From: Elgaria multicarinata webbii
Taxonomy: Eukaryota; Chordata; Lepidosauria; Squamata; Anguidae
Direction: 5' to 3'
DNA length: 64,000 nt
Assembly: GCF_023053635.1 (NCBI RefSeq)
Contig: NC_086183.1
Coordinates: 1,495,501-1,559,500 of the forward strand
Shown here: piece after piece, positions 28,551 to 44,600 of the stretch
Numbering within the stretch: the stretch's first letter is position 1
Layout of the letters: every line of letters starts with the position of its first letter
The notes under the pieces: model-generated
What the model was told of the DNA's origin: nothing
The model's database searches: none
Seen by the model: the letters and a program-made list of their open reading frames with translations, nothing else
Made by a program: the position numbers and the translations under genes

Positions 28551-28579
28551 TTGGTTTCCAAAATATGGTCACCCTACTC

Positions 28580-29045
28580 CAGTCTCATCCTCCAGTAGCT
28601 GAAAGCAGTTGCTTAACTCTAATGGTTCCACTAGTGCAGAATGTCTTCTAGTTCTTCTGCTCCTAACTGCCACTCTTTTCCAAGGAGTTTCCTCTTCAGT
28701 GGCTTTCCTCCCCTCAGCATACTCCACTTCTGCTTCAGCTTGCTTTTGCTCTTCAATCTCTTGTGCTTCTTGTTGCTATTGCAGTTCCACTGTTCTAAGA
28801 GCTCTTCGCCTTCTCTCATTCCTTGGAGGGTGGACACTCGCTGCTCAAGTCCTCTCACTTTTTCTTCCAATAGCGCAACCAGCTTGCACTGGCTGCAGGT
28901 GTATGCCACGTCGATCTCAGGCAGGAACACGAACATTGCACCACTAGAGTCCATATTGTCTATTTTCTGTTTTGTTTTTTCCTTTCTGATTGTAGTGGAA
29001 TTGCCTGTGCTTTGTCTTGACCCCTCTCAAGGTGCACAACAAAGT
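28580..29045 (-). mobile_element. CR1 LINE, ORF1 N-terminal part and 5' leader, antisense
   Basis: The minus frame has MFVFLPEIDVAYTC, SQCKLVALLEEKVRGLEQRV and STLQGMREGEELLEQWNC, matching ORF1 at 62185-63273. The leader is interrupted at about 29046 by the long-TIR element and resumes after it (CTATATGAGTATGTCTTAGG near 30077). Confidence 0.9.
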
Positions 29046-29047
29046 GC

Positions 29048-30063
29048 ACGGTGTAAAAGCCGGAACGGAACAGGCCGGAACGACCCCATTATATTAAAAA
29101 ACCATACCAAAAACAGTGGCATGTGTTAGCAACATTTGGGAACAATATTTTAGGACTAAAACCATGCCAATATTATATCACTATTAGCCCCAGAACTCCC
29201 AAAATAACGTCCGGAACAGAATGGGATTGCCGGAATGGCCACTATTGAACGAGCGATATCAACCAAACTCACGAGTCATGCATAACTCCATGGTAGGGCT
29301 GCAGTAAGCCACAAAAGGTGCAAAGAAACTGCGTTCCGATAACCGTTCCGCGCACAGCGCATATTGCGCAAAACGGACAGGGACAGCAGCTTCCAAGTGA
29401 AGTATGTTAATCAAACTCACCAGACACACATTACTAGGTGAGCCGGATGTAATAAGCACCAAAAGTTGCCTCGAAACCACGTTCAGGTACCCATTCCGGG
29501 CAAAAACGCGTATTGCGCAAAAGGGCCGTAACGGCAACTTCCCAATGAGGTGAGTCAACCTAACTCACCAGACACACATTACTAGGTGAGCCTGAGGTAA
29601 TAAGCTCCAAAAGTTGCCCCAAAACCATGTTCAGATACCCGTTCCGGGCAAAAACACGTATTGCGCAAAAAAGGCCGTAACAGCAGCTTCCCAATAAGGA
29701 AAGTCAACCAAACTGACCAGATGCACATGACAAGATGGGACAAATATAGAAAGCTCCAAAAGTAGCCCCGAAACCACGTTCAGATACCCGTTCCGGGCAA
29801 AAACGCGAATTGCGCAAAATGGGCCGTAAAGATACTAGGTGAGATTGGTTGATATCGCTCGTTCAGTGATGGCCGTTCCGGCCATCGCATTCTGTTCCGG
29901 ACGTTGTTTTGGGAGTTCTGGGGTTAATAGTGATATAATATTGGCATGGTTTTAGTCCTAAAATATTGTTCCCAAGTGTTGCTAACACATGCCACTGTTT
30001 TTGGTATGGTTTTTTAATATAATGGGGTCGTTCCGGCCTGTTCCGTTCCGGCTTTTACACCGT
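29048..30063. mobile_element. 1,016-bp nonautonomous DNA transposon with 220-bp terminal inverted repeats
   Basis: Ends ACGGTGTAAAAGCCGGAACG and its inverse. The inverted arms are 29048-29267 and 29841-30063, about 95% identical by eye. Between them are four tandem units of about 148 bp, marked by ATTGCGCAAAA at about 29363, 29512, 29660 and 29809, each with TTCCGGGCAAAAACGCG-type text. No open frame of note exists. It sits in a CR1 5' leader; CAAAGT occurs just outside both ends (29040-29045 and 30067-30072), a possible 6-bp target duplication a few bases off the arm ends. Superfamily not assigned. Confidence 0.9.
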
Positions 30064-30399
30064 CCCCAAAGTCCCCTACTATATGAGTATGTCTTAGGAG
30101 AAGAAATTTCTTCTTCTTGTTGTGTGATAGGTCCATGGCACTGGGCTCTGGCCTAGAGCAAGGGTGAGCTCCTGGGTGGTCATAGGCCAACCTCATAGGG
30201 CTGTTGTGAAAATAAAGAGGGGAGGAGATTTTTTATCCCACTCTTCCCTCAACGTGTCATAAACAATATTCTAAAGAGGCATTTGCTTTGAATCTCTGTC
30301 TATGCTTCTGCTAGTGCTTAACATGACCCTGTTGTTAATTAAATTTAAACGGATGAAGAAGTAACTAAAAGCAAAGGTCGCCATGTTGGGCATAAGAAA
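30064..30399. other. CR1 leader remnant, then SINE-like fragment
   Basis: CR1 5' leader text resumes to about 30110. At 30130-30245 CATAGGGCTGTTGTGAAAAT and AGATTTTTTATCCCACTCTT resemble the tail half of a tRNA-derived reptile SINE. Confidence 0.5.
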
Positions 30400-30616
30400 A
30401 CATCCTTGCTTTCACACGTCACAAACGCCTCGCCGCCCGATGGGGAGAGCCGAGAGGGCGGTGGGCAGCGCCCCCTGCCGCTCGCACGTGGGACCTTGCA
30501 GGAAGCTGGGTCCGAGGCCCACGACGGGCGCGTCGCGCTCCGGTGACGCAATCGGGAGGCGCGGTTGCCGGGGCAGCAAGAGCTGCTCCGGTTGCTCGCG
30601 GCGGCTGTTGAGGAAG

Positions 30617-35061
<4,445 letters not shown>

Positions 35062-35674
35062 GGGTATACGGCCTATGGGCCTGTGTACACAAAATTGGAA
35101 GCGCACGTTCTTCCCAGCCAGCAGTGGAAAGAAAACCTTGGGCTGCAGGCAAGGGCTTGTTCCTTCAAGTTAGCCACTCTGCATGGATCCTGACTGAGCT
35201 CAGCTTTGAGGCTTGTGAAAGCAACAGTGAAGACTGAAGATTTGCCAGTTGCAAAGATTTGCCTGTTGCAAGTGTGCTTTTGAAACAAGAACAGTGTTCA
35301 TTGTGGAAGGCTCAGGTTCTGTTCTGCAGACTCTGCTTGTGATGGAGTAAAATCCGAGCTTAAAGACTTTGCATGCATGGCTTTAGCAGCCTTTGCAGAG
35401 CTAGCTGGTATCACAGCCTTCCCCAACTGCTGCTCTCTCTATTTGTCTTGGATTGCAACTCCCATAATTCCCAGCCAGCATAGCTATTGGCCATGAAGAT
35501 CCTGTTTTTAAGAAAACTTCTAATAATTAAACTAGCATAACAATAATATTCCATTGGATATCTAATCAGGATTGGGCTTGCTATCTTCAGTCATTTCAGG
35601 GGGGTTTTTCATTGATTTTTTTCCTGCAAATTTAACAAATTTGGGGGCTGCAAAGCAAAGATAGAAATGTCTTA

Positions 35675-35680
35675 AATAAA
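35675..35680 (+). terminator. IQCC: AATAAA polyadenylation signal, probably IQCC
   Basis: AATAAA in CTTAAATAAAATATG about 614 nt past the IQCC stop, followed by T/G-rich sequence. First canonical signal downstream of the stop. Confidence 0.6.
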
Positions 35681-35989
35681 ATATGAGTACTATTTTATTT
35701 GTTTGATCATTGGGTGGCCTTGGGTTCTAGCATTTATGCATTTTATTTCTAGCCCACCTTTTTACCAAGAAAATGGCATTCCAGGTGGGTTTATGACACA
35801 TGGAGAAAAACCTCTCGCTATCCACCTTCTCCACACCATGCATAACTTTACACATCTCTATCATATTTAACCACTTGCCTTTTTTCTAAGATAAGCCCCC
35901 AAAGACTTAATCTCATAGAGAAATTGAGAATATCATAGAGAAATTGTTCCAGTCCATTTTAGCTGCCCAGTTCTGCACCGTTCTCAGCC

Positions 35990-36077
35990 CTAGATTGTAA
36001 GCCTATGCGGCAGGGTCTTGCTATTTACTGTGTAATCTGTACAGCACCATGTACATTGATGGTGCTATATAAATAAA

Positions 36078-36134
<57 letters not shown>
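35990..36134 (+). mobile_element. L2-type LINE, 3' tail only
   Basis: GATTGTAAGCCTATGCGGCA, CATGTACATTGATGGTGCTA, then (AAAT)n and (AAT)n. Truncated copy inside the old CR1. Confidence 0.92.
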
Positions 36135-37159
36135 TTTTTTGGGAGGCGCAGTGACCAGAACCATACAGAGTATGCCAAATGTAGTCACACTGTAGATTTG
36201 TATAAAGCAGGTGTGGACAACCGCCAGATGTTTTGGTTTACAGCTTATCAGCCCTAGCCAGCATAGCCAATGTTGGGGGGTCATGGGAGCTGTAAGCTGG
36301 AAGTTGCTCACCTCAGATATAAATGCATTACAGTACTGGCAACTTCATTTTGCTATTCCTTTCTCAATGAGCCACAACATGCAATTTGCCCTTTTCACAG
36401 TTGACGCGCACTGGGTTATCCATCACCAACCCAAAATTACTTCCCTGCTCAGTCATTCCTAGCTTAAACATCTTCAGCAAATATGTAAAGTTGGGATTTT
36501 TTTTCCCCTAACATGCATCATTCACACATTCTTACATTTATTTATTTATTTACAATATTTATATACTGCTCCCCATTGAAAATTTTGGAGCGGTGTACAA
36601 GATAAAATAAAATAAAAAAAGAATAAAACACTTTAAAATAGATTTTAAAAGAAGCAAATGTACAGTAAACCGTGACCTGTATTTGACATTTTATGCCCAT
36701 TTCCTCCCAGTTTGACGAGATCCTTTTGGAGCTGTTTGCTGTCTCTTTTTGTTTTAATCACCCTAAATTGGCGTCATCAGCAAACTTGGCCACCTCACTT
36801 CTCACCCCTAACTTCAGATAATTTATGAACAAGTTAAAAGCACTGGTCCCAACACAGTTTTTTGTGGGGCCCTTGCCTCTGTGTACTCTGAGAGCTGTAA
36901 TTTATTCCTAATGAGGACCTCTTTTATCCAATGACAGCTAAGTTTGCTCAGGATTCTTTGGTGAGGGACTTTGTCAAAAGCCTTTTGGAAATCCAAGTAA
37001 ACAGTCTTTAAAATACATGTGTTTGTTCACACTCTAAAAAGTTAGCGAGACAAGACTTACCTTTACAGAAGTCATGCTAACTCTTCAAGATTTTCCCTTC
37101 TATGTCCTTAATGCTTTTATCTTTAATAATACTTTCCACTAATAAGCTAACTGGTCTAT

Positions 37160-37164
<5 letters not shown>

Positions 37165-37207
<43 letters not shown>
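37165..37207. repeat. (GA)n microsatellite
   Basis: About 21 GA units inside an antisense CR1 remnant. Confidence 0.97.
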
Positions 37208-37209
<2 letters not shown>

Positions 37210-37310
37210 CAAAATTGGCATTACATTTGCCATTTTCCAATCTTCAGGACTCTTCCTTTCAAGTGCTGGACACCATTGGGTAGATAAGGTACAAAGTGAT
37301 CTTCCAGGTA

Positions 37311-38743
37311 CCATCAATATCTCCCAAGCAAATCAATCTGCTGCTGTACCTTAAAACAGTAAATGCCAGCCTTTTCAAACTTATGACAAGCATGCATTTT
37401 TGGACCTTCTTAACTCCCCACCACTCATGTATTTGTATGATGGTAATGATACACAATGAGTCAGACTGTGGTCTTCACCTGCCTACCATTTGAAGACCAG
37501 CGTCTACACATCTGGTCAGCCTTGCATAGAAGTCCGTATGATTTCTAGCCTGCTTTCTTCCTGCCTGCCTGCCTTCTCATAAATAAGCCATTTGGGATAT
37601 AAAAGAGAGCTCCATCCTACATAAAGCTGCCCTTCTTGACAGCCTGGACTGGATTCTTTCCTGCCATAGATGACAAAGGGCTTCATCCCACGTACCCGTT
37701 TCCCTCGAATTATCCCCATAGCGTATAGTTGTCGTTGTTGTTAGCTAAATCATACCCCGGGTGGCAGCGCTCCTAAGATCCTTTGCATACCGGGAAAGGG
37801 TTTAAGGGGGAGAAATGTAAAAAAATCATTAAAAAAAATCAACGGATGACCCAATCTGATTCAAATTTGGTATGCTTAAAGCCCTCCTTAATATCTATTA
37901 CTGTGCCAATTTTGATGTCTTTATCTTTAAAACTTACACAGATGTAAGCATTTGTTTAATTTGTACTTTAAACATATCAAATCATCCTCCTGCGCCCCCA
38001 GTGGCCGCTCGGAGAACAACAAAAGATTCACTCCTAAAGAGGTAGTAAAATAGGTCGGTTCTTTTGGCTAAGAAGCACAATTAAAGCAGGATGCATAGGA
38101 CTACTTCACAGTCAAAGCAGATTATACACTGGAAAACTTCGGAGTCCTTTGCATGCAATTCGCAGTGATTGCACAGTATAACCCTGAGAGGATGTTAGAA
38201 AGTTCTGTGTAATTTAGGATCCTGACCTTGCCTGGAGCCTGTCAGCCAGAGAACTGTTTAGTGTCCTGCTTTGTGATGCAGGGGGCTTGTCAGCAATTAT
38301 GGGGATACCAGTCCCTCTTCCATGGGTCAGTAACTAGCTCTTCCTGGATCAGCTCTCGCAGAGGTGAGCATTTCTGTATTCTTTGCCCTCAGCAATAGCC
38401 CCTGGCTTCAGGAGTAGTTAGCACTCTTGGGGCCTCAAATACAAGGCCAAATACACTGAAACAGCCCTTGTGTGGCTGTTCATCCATAGCTGGGTGCTTG
38501 CTTTCAGAGGAGAAAAATGAGGGGGGTATTATAATTCGGTCTGACAGTAATAATTTTATGACCAGGGCCTTGCATGTTTCCAGGAACATGGCAAGTTTAA
38601 AAAGAAAGTCAAGCGTTATTCCACAAAGGCAAGAGGTGGGACGAGATGCCGTCCAAATCCTGTTAGGAAAAAACAGAAGAAATAATCAAAGACAGTCATC
38701 TACTCATTAATACTCAGTCAATCTCAACCAATGCTGGTGAAGC
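37311..38743. other. Intergenic, no firm element
   Basis: A stretch at 37800-38000 (CCAATCTGATTCAAATTTGG, TTGATGTCTTTATCTTTAAA) looks like part of a dispersed repeat but has no second copy in this window. No coding signature. Confidence 0.45.
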
Positions 38744-39493
38744 ATAGAATCATAGAATAGTAGAGTTGAAAGGGGCCTTTAAGGCCATCGAGTCCAACCC
38801 CCTGCTCATTGCAGGAATCCACCCTAAAGCATCCCTGACAGGCGGTTGTCCAGCTGCCTCTTGAAGGCCTCTAGCATGGGAGAGCCCACCACCTCCCTAG
38901 ATAACTTGTTTCATTGCCATACTGCTCTAACAGGAAGTTTTTCCTGATGTCCAGCCAGAAACTCGCTTCCTGCAACTTGAGCCCATTATTCCATGTCCTG
39001 CACTCTGGGATGATCCTGGCCCTCCTCTGTTTGACAACTTTACAAGTATTTGAATAGTGCTATCATGTCTCCCCTCAATCTTCTCTTCTCCAGACTAAAC
39101 ATGCCCTGTTCTTTCAGTCTCTCCTCATAGGCCTTTGTTTCCTCATTGCCCTCTTCTGAACACCCTCCAGCTTGTTTGCATCCCTCTTGAAGTGTGGTGC
39201 CCAGAACTGGATGCAATACTCAAGAAGATGAAGCCTAACCAGTGCCGAATAGAGGGGAACCAGCACCTCGTGCGATTTGGAAGCTATACTTCTATTAATG
39301 CAGCCCAAAATAGCATTTGCCTTTCTTGCAGCCATATCACACTGTTGGCTCATATTCAGCTTGTGATCTACAACAATTCCAAGATTCTTCTTGTTTGTAG
39401 TATTGCTGAGCCAAGTATCCCCCATCTTGTAACTGTGCCTTTGGTTTCTTTTTCCTAGATGTAGAACTTGGCATTTATCCCTTTTAAATGTCA
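38744..39493 (-). mobile_element. CR1 LINE, 3' fragment, antisense
   Basis: Begins CATAGAATCATAGAATAGTA, the inverted CR1 tail. The antisense frame 39503-39114 has [20 protein letters not shown] and [20 protein letters not shown]. Diverged from the intact copy by several stops and shifts. Followed at 39494-39540 by an inverted L2-type tail fragment (ACCACCCAATAACAGAAGCT). Confidence 0.93.
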
Positions 39494-39540
39494 TACCACC
39501 CAATAACAGAAGCTCTCTGGGTGGTTCACAAAAACAAAGA

Positions 39541-40804
39541 GGGGGAAATGGGCAGCCAGAAGACGGAGACGTGTTCTGTTGCCTCGTTCCTTTCCCTCTG
39601 CTGCTTCATTCCTTTCCGTCACCCACCCTGCTCCCAGTTTGTTTGTTATATGAATCTGCAGAGCTCAGCAAATAAAATTTATAGCTTCGCTCCTCTCTCC
39701 TCTGTAGCTTCGTCTATGCAATAGTGCACATGTACACATTTATAACTCACTATAAATATAAATAAATTCAGGAAATAAATTAGTGTTGCTGCTGCAGTGT
39801 GACGCTCTTTACCTACATTCAAATCAACAAAAAATTAGGTTTATATTTAATGAGGAGCCATCCCGTTGTCGTATAGACGGGGGCCTGGTCTCTGGCACAG
39901 GTGCCACAGACCAGCCAAGGCACAGCAGGCTCATGCAAAGAAGCACTCCAGGATCCTTTCCATTGGTGGAACATGAGCATCTTTTGCTCGCAGAGATGCA
40001 CTGCTGCACCTTACAGGAATTTGAATACTGCCGATTGTGATGCTAGTATTTGGCCCCACCAATATCAACGGAGTTTGGTTCTAGAAAACCTGGCTGTAAT
40101 TCCCACTGCTCCCACTGGTAGGCAAACTGTTTTCCTGTTCTCAACCTCTTTTCTCCATCCGTAAAAATGAAACAACATTGAATTACCTTGCAGGGTTGTT
40201 AGGAAAGCTTCACATCCCTTTGCTAATTAAAAGTGCTATATCTGTCAAGCAGTGGTTGGCATTTCCATTACGAAGTTATGACTACTAGCGGCAATAATGG
40301 AGGGCGCAACCCTATCATAGGTGGTGCAGCACATTTCATTGGGGTGGGCACCCAGGACATTTTATTTATTTCTTAAAGGCAAACATTTATTGAATATTCA
40401 GTCATGAAGAACATTATTTTTATTCATTTATTTATAAAACGCTGTAGATACTGATATCCTACTCTGACCATGCAGGTGTGTGTGTGGGGGGGGGGGAATG
40501 AGGAGTTGTGCCTCAAGCCCCAGCATCGGTGGAGCTTTGTGGTGACAGAGGCAATATTAGCCTCCAGGGCCCTTCCTCCTGGCCTCTTTGAAATGCAGCT
40601 CCCGACAGAGAGGCTCCCAGCCGGGTGATTCCTTTTCAGTCCTGCTGCCGGGAGCTAGGGTGATCTTTTGGAGGCAGCAGTTGTTCAGCATGGCAGCGGA
40701 GGTCAGTTTCCATTGCATCTGGATCTCCCTTTGGTTACCTACTCGTTTCAGCGCTTATTGCTTGAGACATGAGGGTGTGCCTACGCACCCCCAGCACACC
40801 CCTT
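39541..40804. other. Intergenic, weak repeat traces
   Basis: 39560-39690 (GCCTCGTTCCTTTCC, TATATGAATCTGCAGAGCTC) resembles the internal part of the repeat at 7525. 40170-40235 (GTTAGGAAAGCTTC, AAAAGTGCTATATCTG) resembles a MIR tail. Otherwise nothing recognised. Confidence 0.45.
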
Positions 40805-40930
40805 GAGCATGCCTATGAAACCTATGCATGTTTAAACAGAATAAAGTCCTCCAACTCCCTTGGCTGCCTGGGGAATGCTGGTAGGTGAAGTACCCTTTTC
40901 TGTCTAAACATGCATAGGATTGTGCCCTTA
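40805..40930. mobile_element. Foldback MITE, GGGTGCAATCCTATGCAT family, copy 2
   Basis: CCTATGCATGTTTAAACAGA and its inverse TTCTGTCTAAACATGCATAG flank CTTGGCTGCCTGGGGAATGC. Ends in GGATTGTGCCCTTA. Confidence 0.82.
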
Positions 40931-41372
40931 ATTTCTCACCAAATAAGGCTGGGTCTCTAGGCTGCCTTGCCTGGAATTCTAGGTTAGGAAGGGGAATGAA
41001 TTCTGTATATGCTCAGGTGCTTCCCCTGTTGCCAGGCTGAGAACTGGCACTGGGAAGTCAGCTGTGGCGCTGAGCCTTGGCTGGCTCAAAAGAAGGCTAG
41101 GAGTGTTCTCAAAGGAGGGTTGGGATGGGAGCTGGGGCAGGTGACTCCCATGAGGCAAGAGAAAAAGGACTCTCCCTGTGTGTTGAAATGGCTCAGCCTC
41201 CTGGCCAAGCTGGGGAAACGCCTCTCCCTTGCTGAACAGGCAGCTATGGAAACGGCAGCACTGCTCATGGAACAGAGCTTGTTCAACTTGGATGGGGCAG
41301 GGCTTGCCGTCTGGTTGCTGAGGCTCACTGGGCTTTCCCTCCTTCCCTCCTTTGCCCAAGCACCTTTCCAAG

Positions 41373-41671
41373 ATGAGCAGCCCACAGACAGGCATGAGGT
41401 CCGGGGCCATCACAGTGGCGCCGCCCGCCAAGAACGTGGTCATGTACCGCAACGGGGACCCATTCTTCCACGGCAGGAAGTTTGTGGTGAGCCAACGCCG
41501 GTTCCTGACCTTTGAGGCCTTTTTGAATGAGGTGACGGGCACGATCCAGGCCCCCGCCGCCATCAGGAGCATCTACACCCCCCGGCAGGGCCATCGAATC
41601 AGCGACTTGGGCGAGCTGCAGAACGGGGCCCAATATGTGGCCGCGGGCTTTGAGCGGTTCAAGAGGCTCAA
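41373..41671 (+). CDS. DCDC2B: DCDC2B exon 1 (first DCX domain)
   Basis: [15 protein letters not shown] then the DCX domain with [31 protein letters not shown] and [17 protein letters not shown]. Donor GTGAGT after two bases of an Asn codon. GC-rich coding sequence. Confidence 0.96.
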
Positions 41672-44600
41672 GTGAGTAGATGTTTGAGGGTTACATCTGC
41701 AGGGGTCCAAGCAAGGGAAGCCTTTGCCAGGGCTTGGAGATCTGGGGGCGGGGCGGGGCGGGGCATCCTCCTTACCATGTGTGGTGGGGAAACCACAGTT
41801 AAATGGTAAGTCACACTTGGGGATATTTATGGAGACACATTTCCCTGTGTCTGCCTACTGATCGTCCAGATCTTGTGCCAGAGCCAAATCAGAAGCAACT
41901 TTCTGAACAGCGAGTTGCTGGCCCAGCAAGTGTGCTGCTTGCACAGTTAGGCTAGCACAGTGTTTCTCAAACTGTGGGCCAGGACCCATCAGTGGGGCTC
42001 GGCCCATTTTCAGGTGGATCCCAGTGCCTCTTTGTTGACTGCCCTGCCCGTAGGCAGCTGTGGTCATGGGAGTTCGTTAAAGAGCCAGGCTAATAATATT
42101 GATGATGATGATGATGATGGTGATGATGACGATGTGCATATGTATAATGGTAAATAAAGATGGAGGGGATAAGAGAGGGAAGCGATTAAAGGAGGAAGTG
42201 AAGGTAAAAACAGCTGGAGGAGGGAAGGAACTGGCCGTGTACAGGGATAAGTTACAAGTCAAAGGAGAAGGGGGAAGGAATGTCAGAATATGAGTAAGAA
42301 TACTTTGAGAGGCATGCGGGGCCCAGAGGAAAACAATATAAAATAAACATCTTCTCTACGTTGAGGCTCTAGATCAACAAATTCTGCCTGAAATGGGGAG
42401 GCTGAATGATGATACCTCCATAGGGAATATCTATAATTTGAGGACAGCTGAACTATGGAACTCCCTGCTACACGGAAATAGCTGTGGCAAAAAATTTAGC
42501 CATTTCCAAAGAGGGATTAGAGATCAGTATAAAATGGTGTCAGTAACTGCCTGCTGATTATGCCAAACGCCGCCTCCTGCTGCCACCATTTTGTGTCTAC
42601 ATGCGTTTTGGAATATGGCAATAAAACAACAACCACAACCAGTGCGCTCCATGGCATAATTTCAGAAATGTAATCTCAGAATTGAAGTATAAACTTTTCT
42701 TTTATGAGTCATGAGTAGGGTGACCATATGGAACAGAGGACAGGGCTCCTGTATCTTTAACAGTTGCATAGAAAAGGGAATTTCAGCAGGTGCCATTTGT
42801 ATGCCTGCAGCACCTGGTGAAATTCCCTCTTCCTCACAACAGTTGAAGCTGCAGGAGCCCTGCCCTCTTTTGTATCTGGTCAACCTACTCATGATTATGA
42901 TTATGATTATTATGATTATGATTATTATTTATTTATATAGCACCATCAATGTACATGGTGCTGTACAGAGTAAAACAGTAAATAAAACCATGAGACTGTG
43001 GTATATATGTGTGTGTTGAGAGGGCAGTCATATGACAAGTTTGTACTGGGCCTGAAAAATTGTGCTTGGGCCCTGCAAACCTGTGAGCTGGATTCTCCCA
43101 TCTCAGGGGACTCCCAGGTGTGCAAAAATAACATTTAAAAGGCACATTCGTGTGACAGCTGCTTGTGTTCCTGTCTATAGCACATCTCGGGGGAAAGGCA
43201 CAAGCCTTCCACCTAGGACAACCCAAAACTCACTGGGGAAAGCCAGCCATGCCAAGTGTGAAGCAGTCAGCTGTGGGCATTGCAGGGACCATGCCAGGGA
43301 CCCTGTGGGCATCAGAGAAGGGTCTAGTCTCTAGCTAAAACCAAGGGTCTTCCTCTAACACATACATCCACCACATCCGAGGAGAGCAGATGTTGCGGCC
43401 GTCCACTTACAGCCCCTAAAACATGTCTTTTGGGTAGATATGGTGATTTTGTCCTATGCTCAGAGTATGGCCAGGGCTGCATTCTGAGGTATGAAGGAAT
43501 GCCGCAGCTTGGATCTGCTTTTACCTGGAGAAGGTGGCTCAGCTCTCTCAGCTAGAGCATGTTGCTTTGCAGATGTCTTATCACCAAATTTCTAAGTGTT
43601 CTGGAATTCATGGGCTAACAACTATTTTGTTTTGTAGAAGGAAATGTCTGAGATATGAGGAGGGAGTGTCTGAGATTGGGGGGGGGGCGGGTCCCCATCT
43701 GTCAAGATGTCCTGCTGTCAAGCCTTATTGACAGAGATGGTCCCTTTGGGCTTGCTGTTGGGTGACACATAGATTAAGCTCATTCAGTGTGAAAGATATT
43801 GTGAATAGTAGTCAGTCAGGGATGGATACATGGGTCAGAGGCAGCAGGCCTCTGTATAGCAGTTGCTAGGCAACAAGAGCAGGAGAGAGCAGCTGCCCTT
43901 GTGTCTAGCTTGTGAGCTTCTGATACACACCTGGCTGGCCGCTCTGGGAAGAAAGATGCCGGATGAGATGCTGCACCACCATCTCACTCCCAATTGAGCG
44001 TCAGTTGCCGTTTCTTGGGGACGGCTGCTTTGCAAGGCCCATCTTCCCAGTCGAGCTGGGCTGGTCTAATGGTTGCAGTTTGGTGGGTGTGCTCTCAAAG
44101 GGCTTGATCAGCCGGGTTTCTCCTGGCATTTCTGTTGCTGAGGCAACAAATGCTCAGTGGACCAGAGTGATATTTGAACCTGTGTCCCTCCGTTGTCCCT
44201 CTCCATTGAGAATGCCCTCCTGCTGGCTGGAACAGTCTCAGGATCAGACAATTGAAGTCCCACCTAACTCAGCATCCTGACCCTGTGGGTGGGTGTGGAG
44301 CAGTGGCGGAGTTGGCAAGCCGAGTTGGAGGGGCTGAGCCTCTCTGGAGCCCCTTTTCCCCTCGTCCATGCACCCACCCAGGAAAGCCTGGTTCTGGGGG
44401 CTGATTCCCGTTCTGTCATTTGGGGGCATTCAGTTCTATAACGTCCTTCACTCATTGGTGCTCCTGGTCTGTTGGCAGGAATGTGATCCATTACCTATAC
44501 TGAACTGAAAACAACAACAACCATAGACTTCCCCGTTTGTGTGTGTCTGCACACTTCCAGTTCAAAACCATTTTTGGGGAGTCGCTTTATTCAATTATCT

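Larger units (their letters stand above)
27396..28579. other. Low-complexity and foldback sequence splitting a CR1 copy
   Basis: Holds two 130-bp GC-rich repeats (27421-27630), (ATT)n at 27637-27673, G/T-rich sequence, (GT)n at 27976-28012 and a short tandem array at 28439-28550. It replaces about 190 bp of CR1 ORF1. It ends in ATATGGTCACCCTACTCC, one end of the GGTGACCATATGG foldback family. Confidence 0.6.
35760..37310 (-). mobile_element. Old CR1-like LINE, antisense, with insertions
   Basis: Characteristic inverted CR1 text includes GCGCAGTGACCAGAACCATA, TGTAGATTTGTATAAAG, CATGCAATTTGCCCTTTTCA and GGGACTTTGTCAAAAGCCTT (antisense of KAFDKVP). Near 37130 ACTTTCCACTAATAAGCTAA adjoins CTGGTCTATA. 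It is interrupted by an L2 tail at 35990, a GATGTTTTGGTTTACAGC-type repeat near 36205-36310, an L2-like tail at 36541 and a (GA)n run at 37165. More diverged than the other CR1 copies here. Confidence 0.78.

Noticed and set aside
29340-29830. CRISPR-like regular spacing
   Set aside because: The four about 148-bp units are near-identical tandem repeats within a transposon, with no short repeat/spacer alternation.
30383-30616. In-frame upstream extension of IQCC exon 1
   Set aside because: Lies in the CpG-rich 5' region, peptide is low-complexity Arg/Ser/Gly; MEAV at 30617 fits the family start.
40979-41633. 197- and 102-codon antisense ORFs
   Set aside because: Mirror frames of the GC-rich DCDC2B exon 1.
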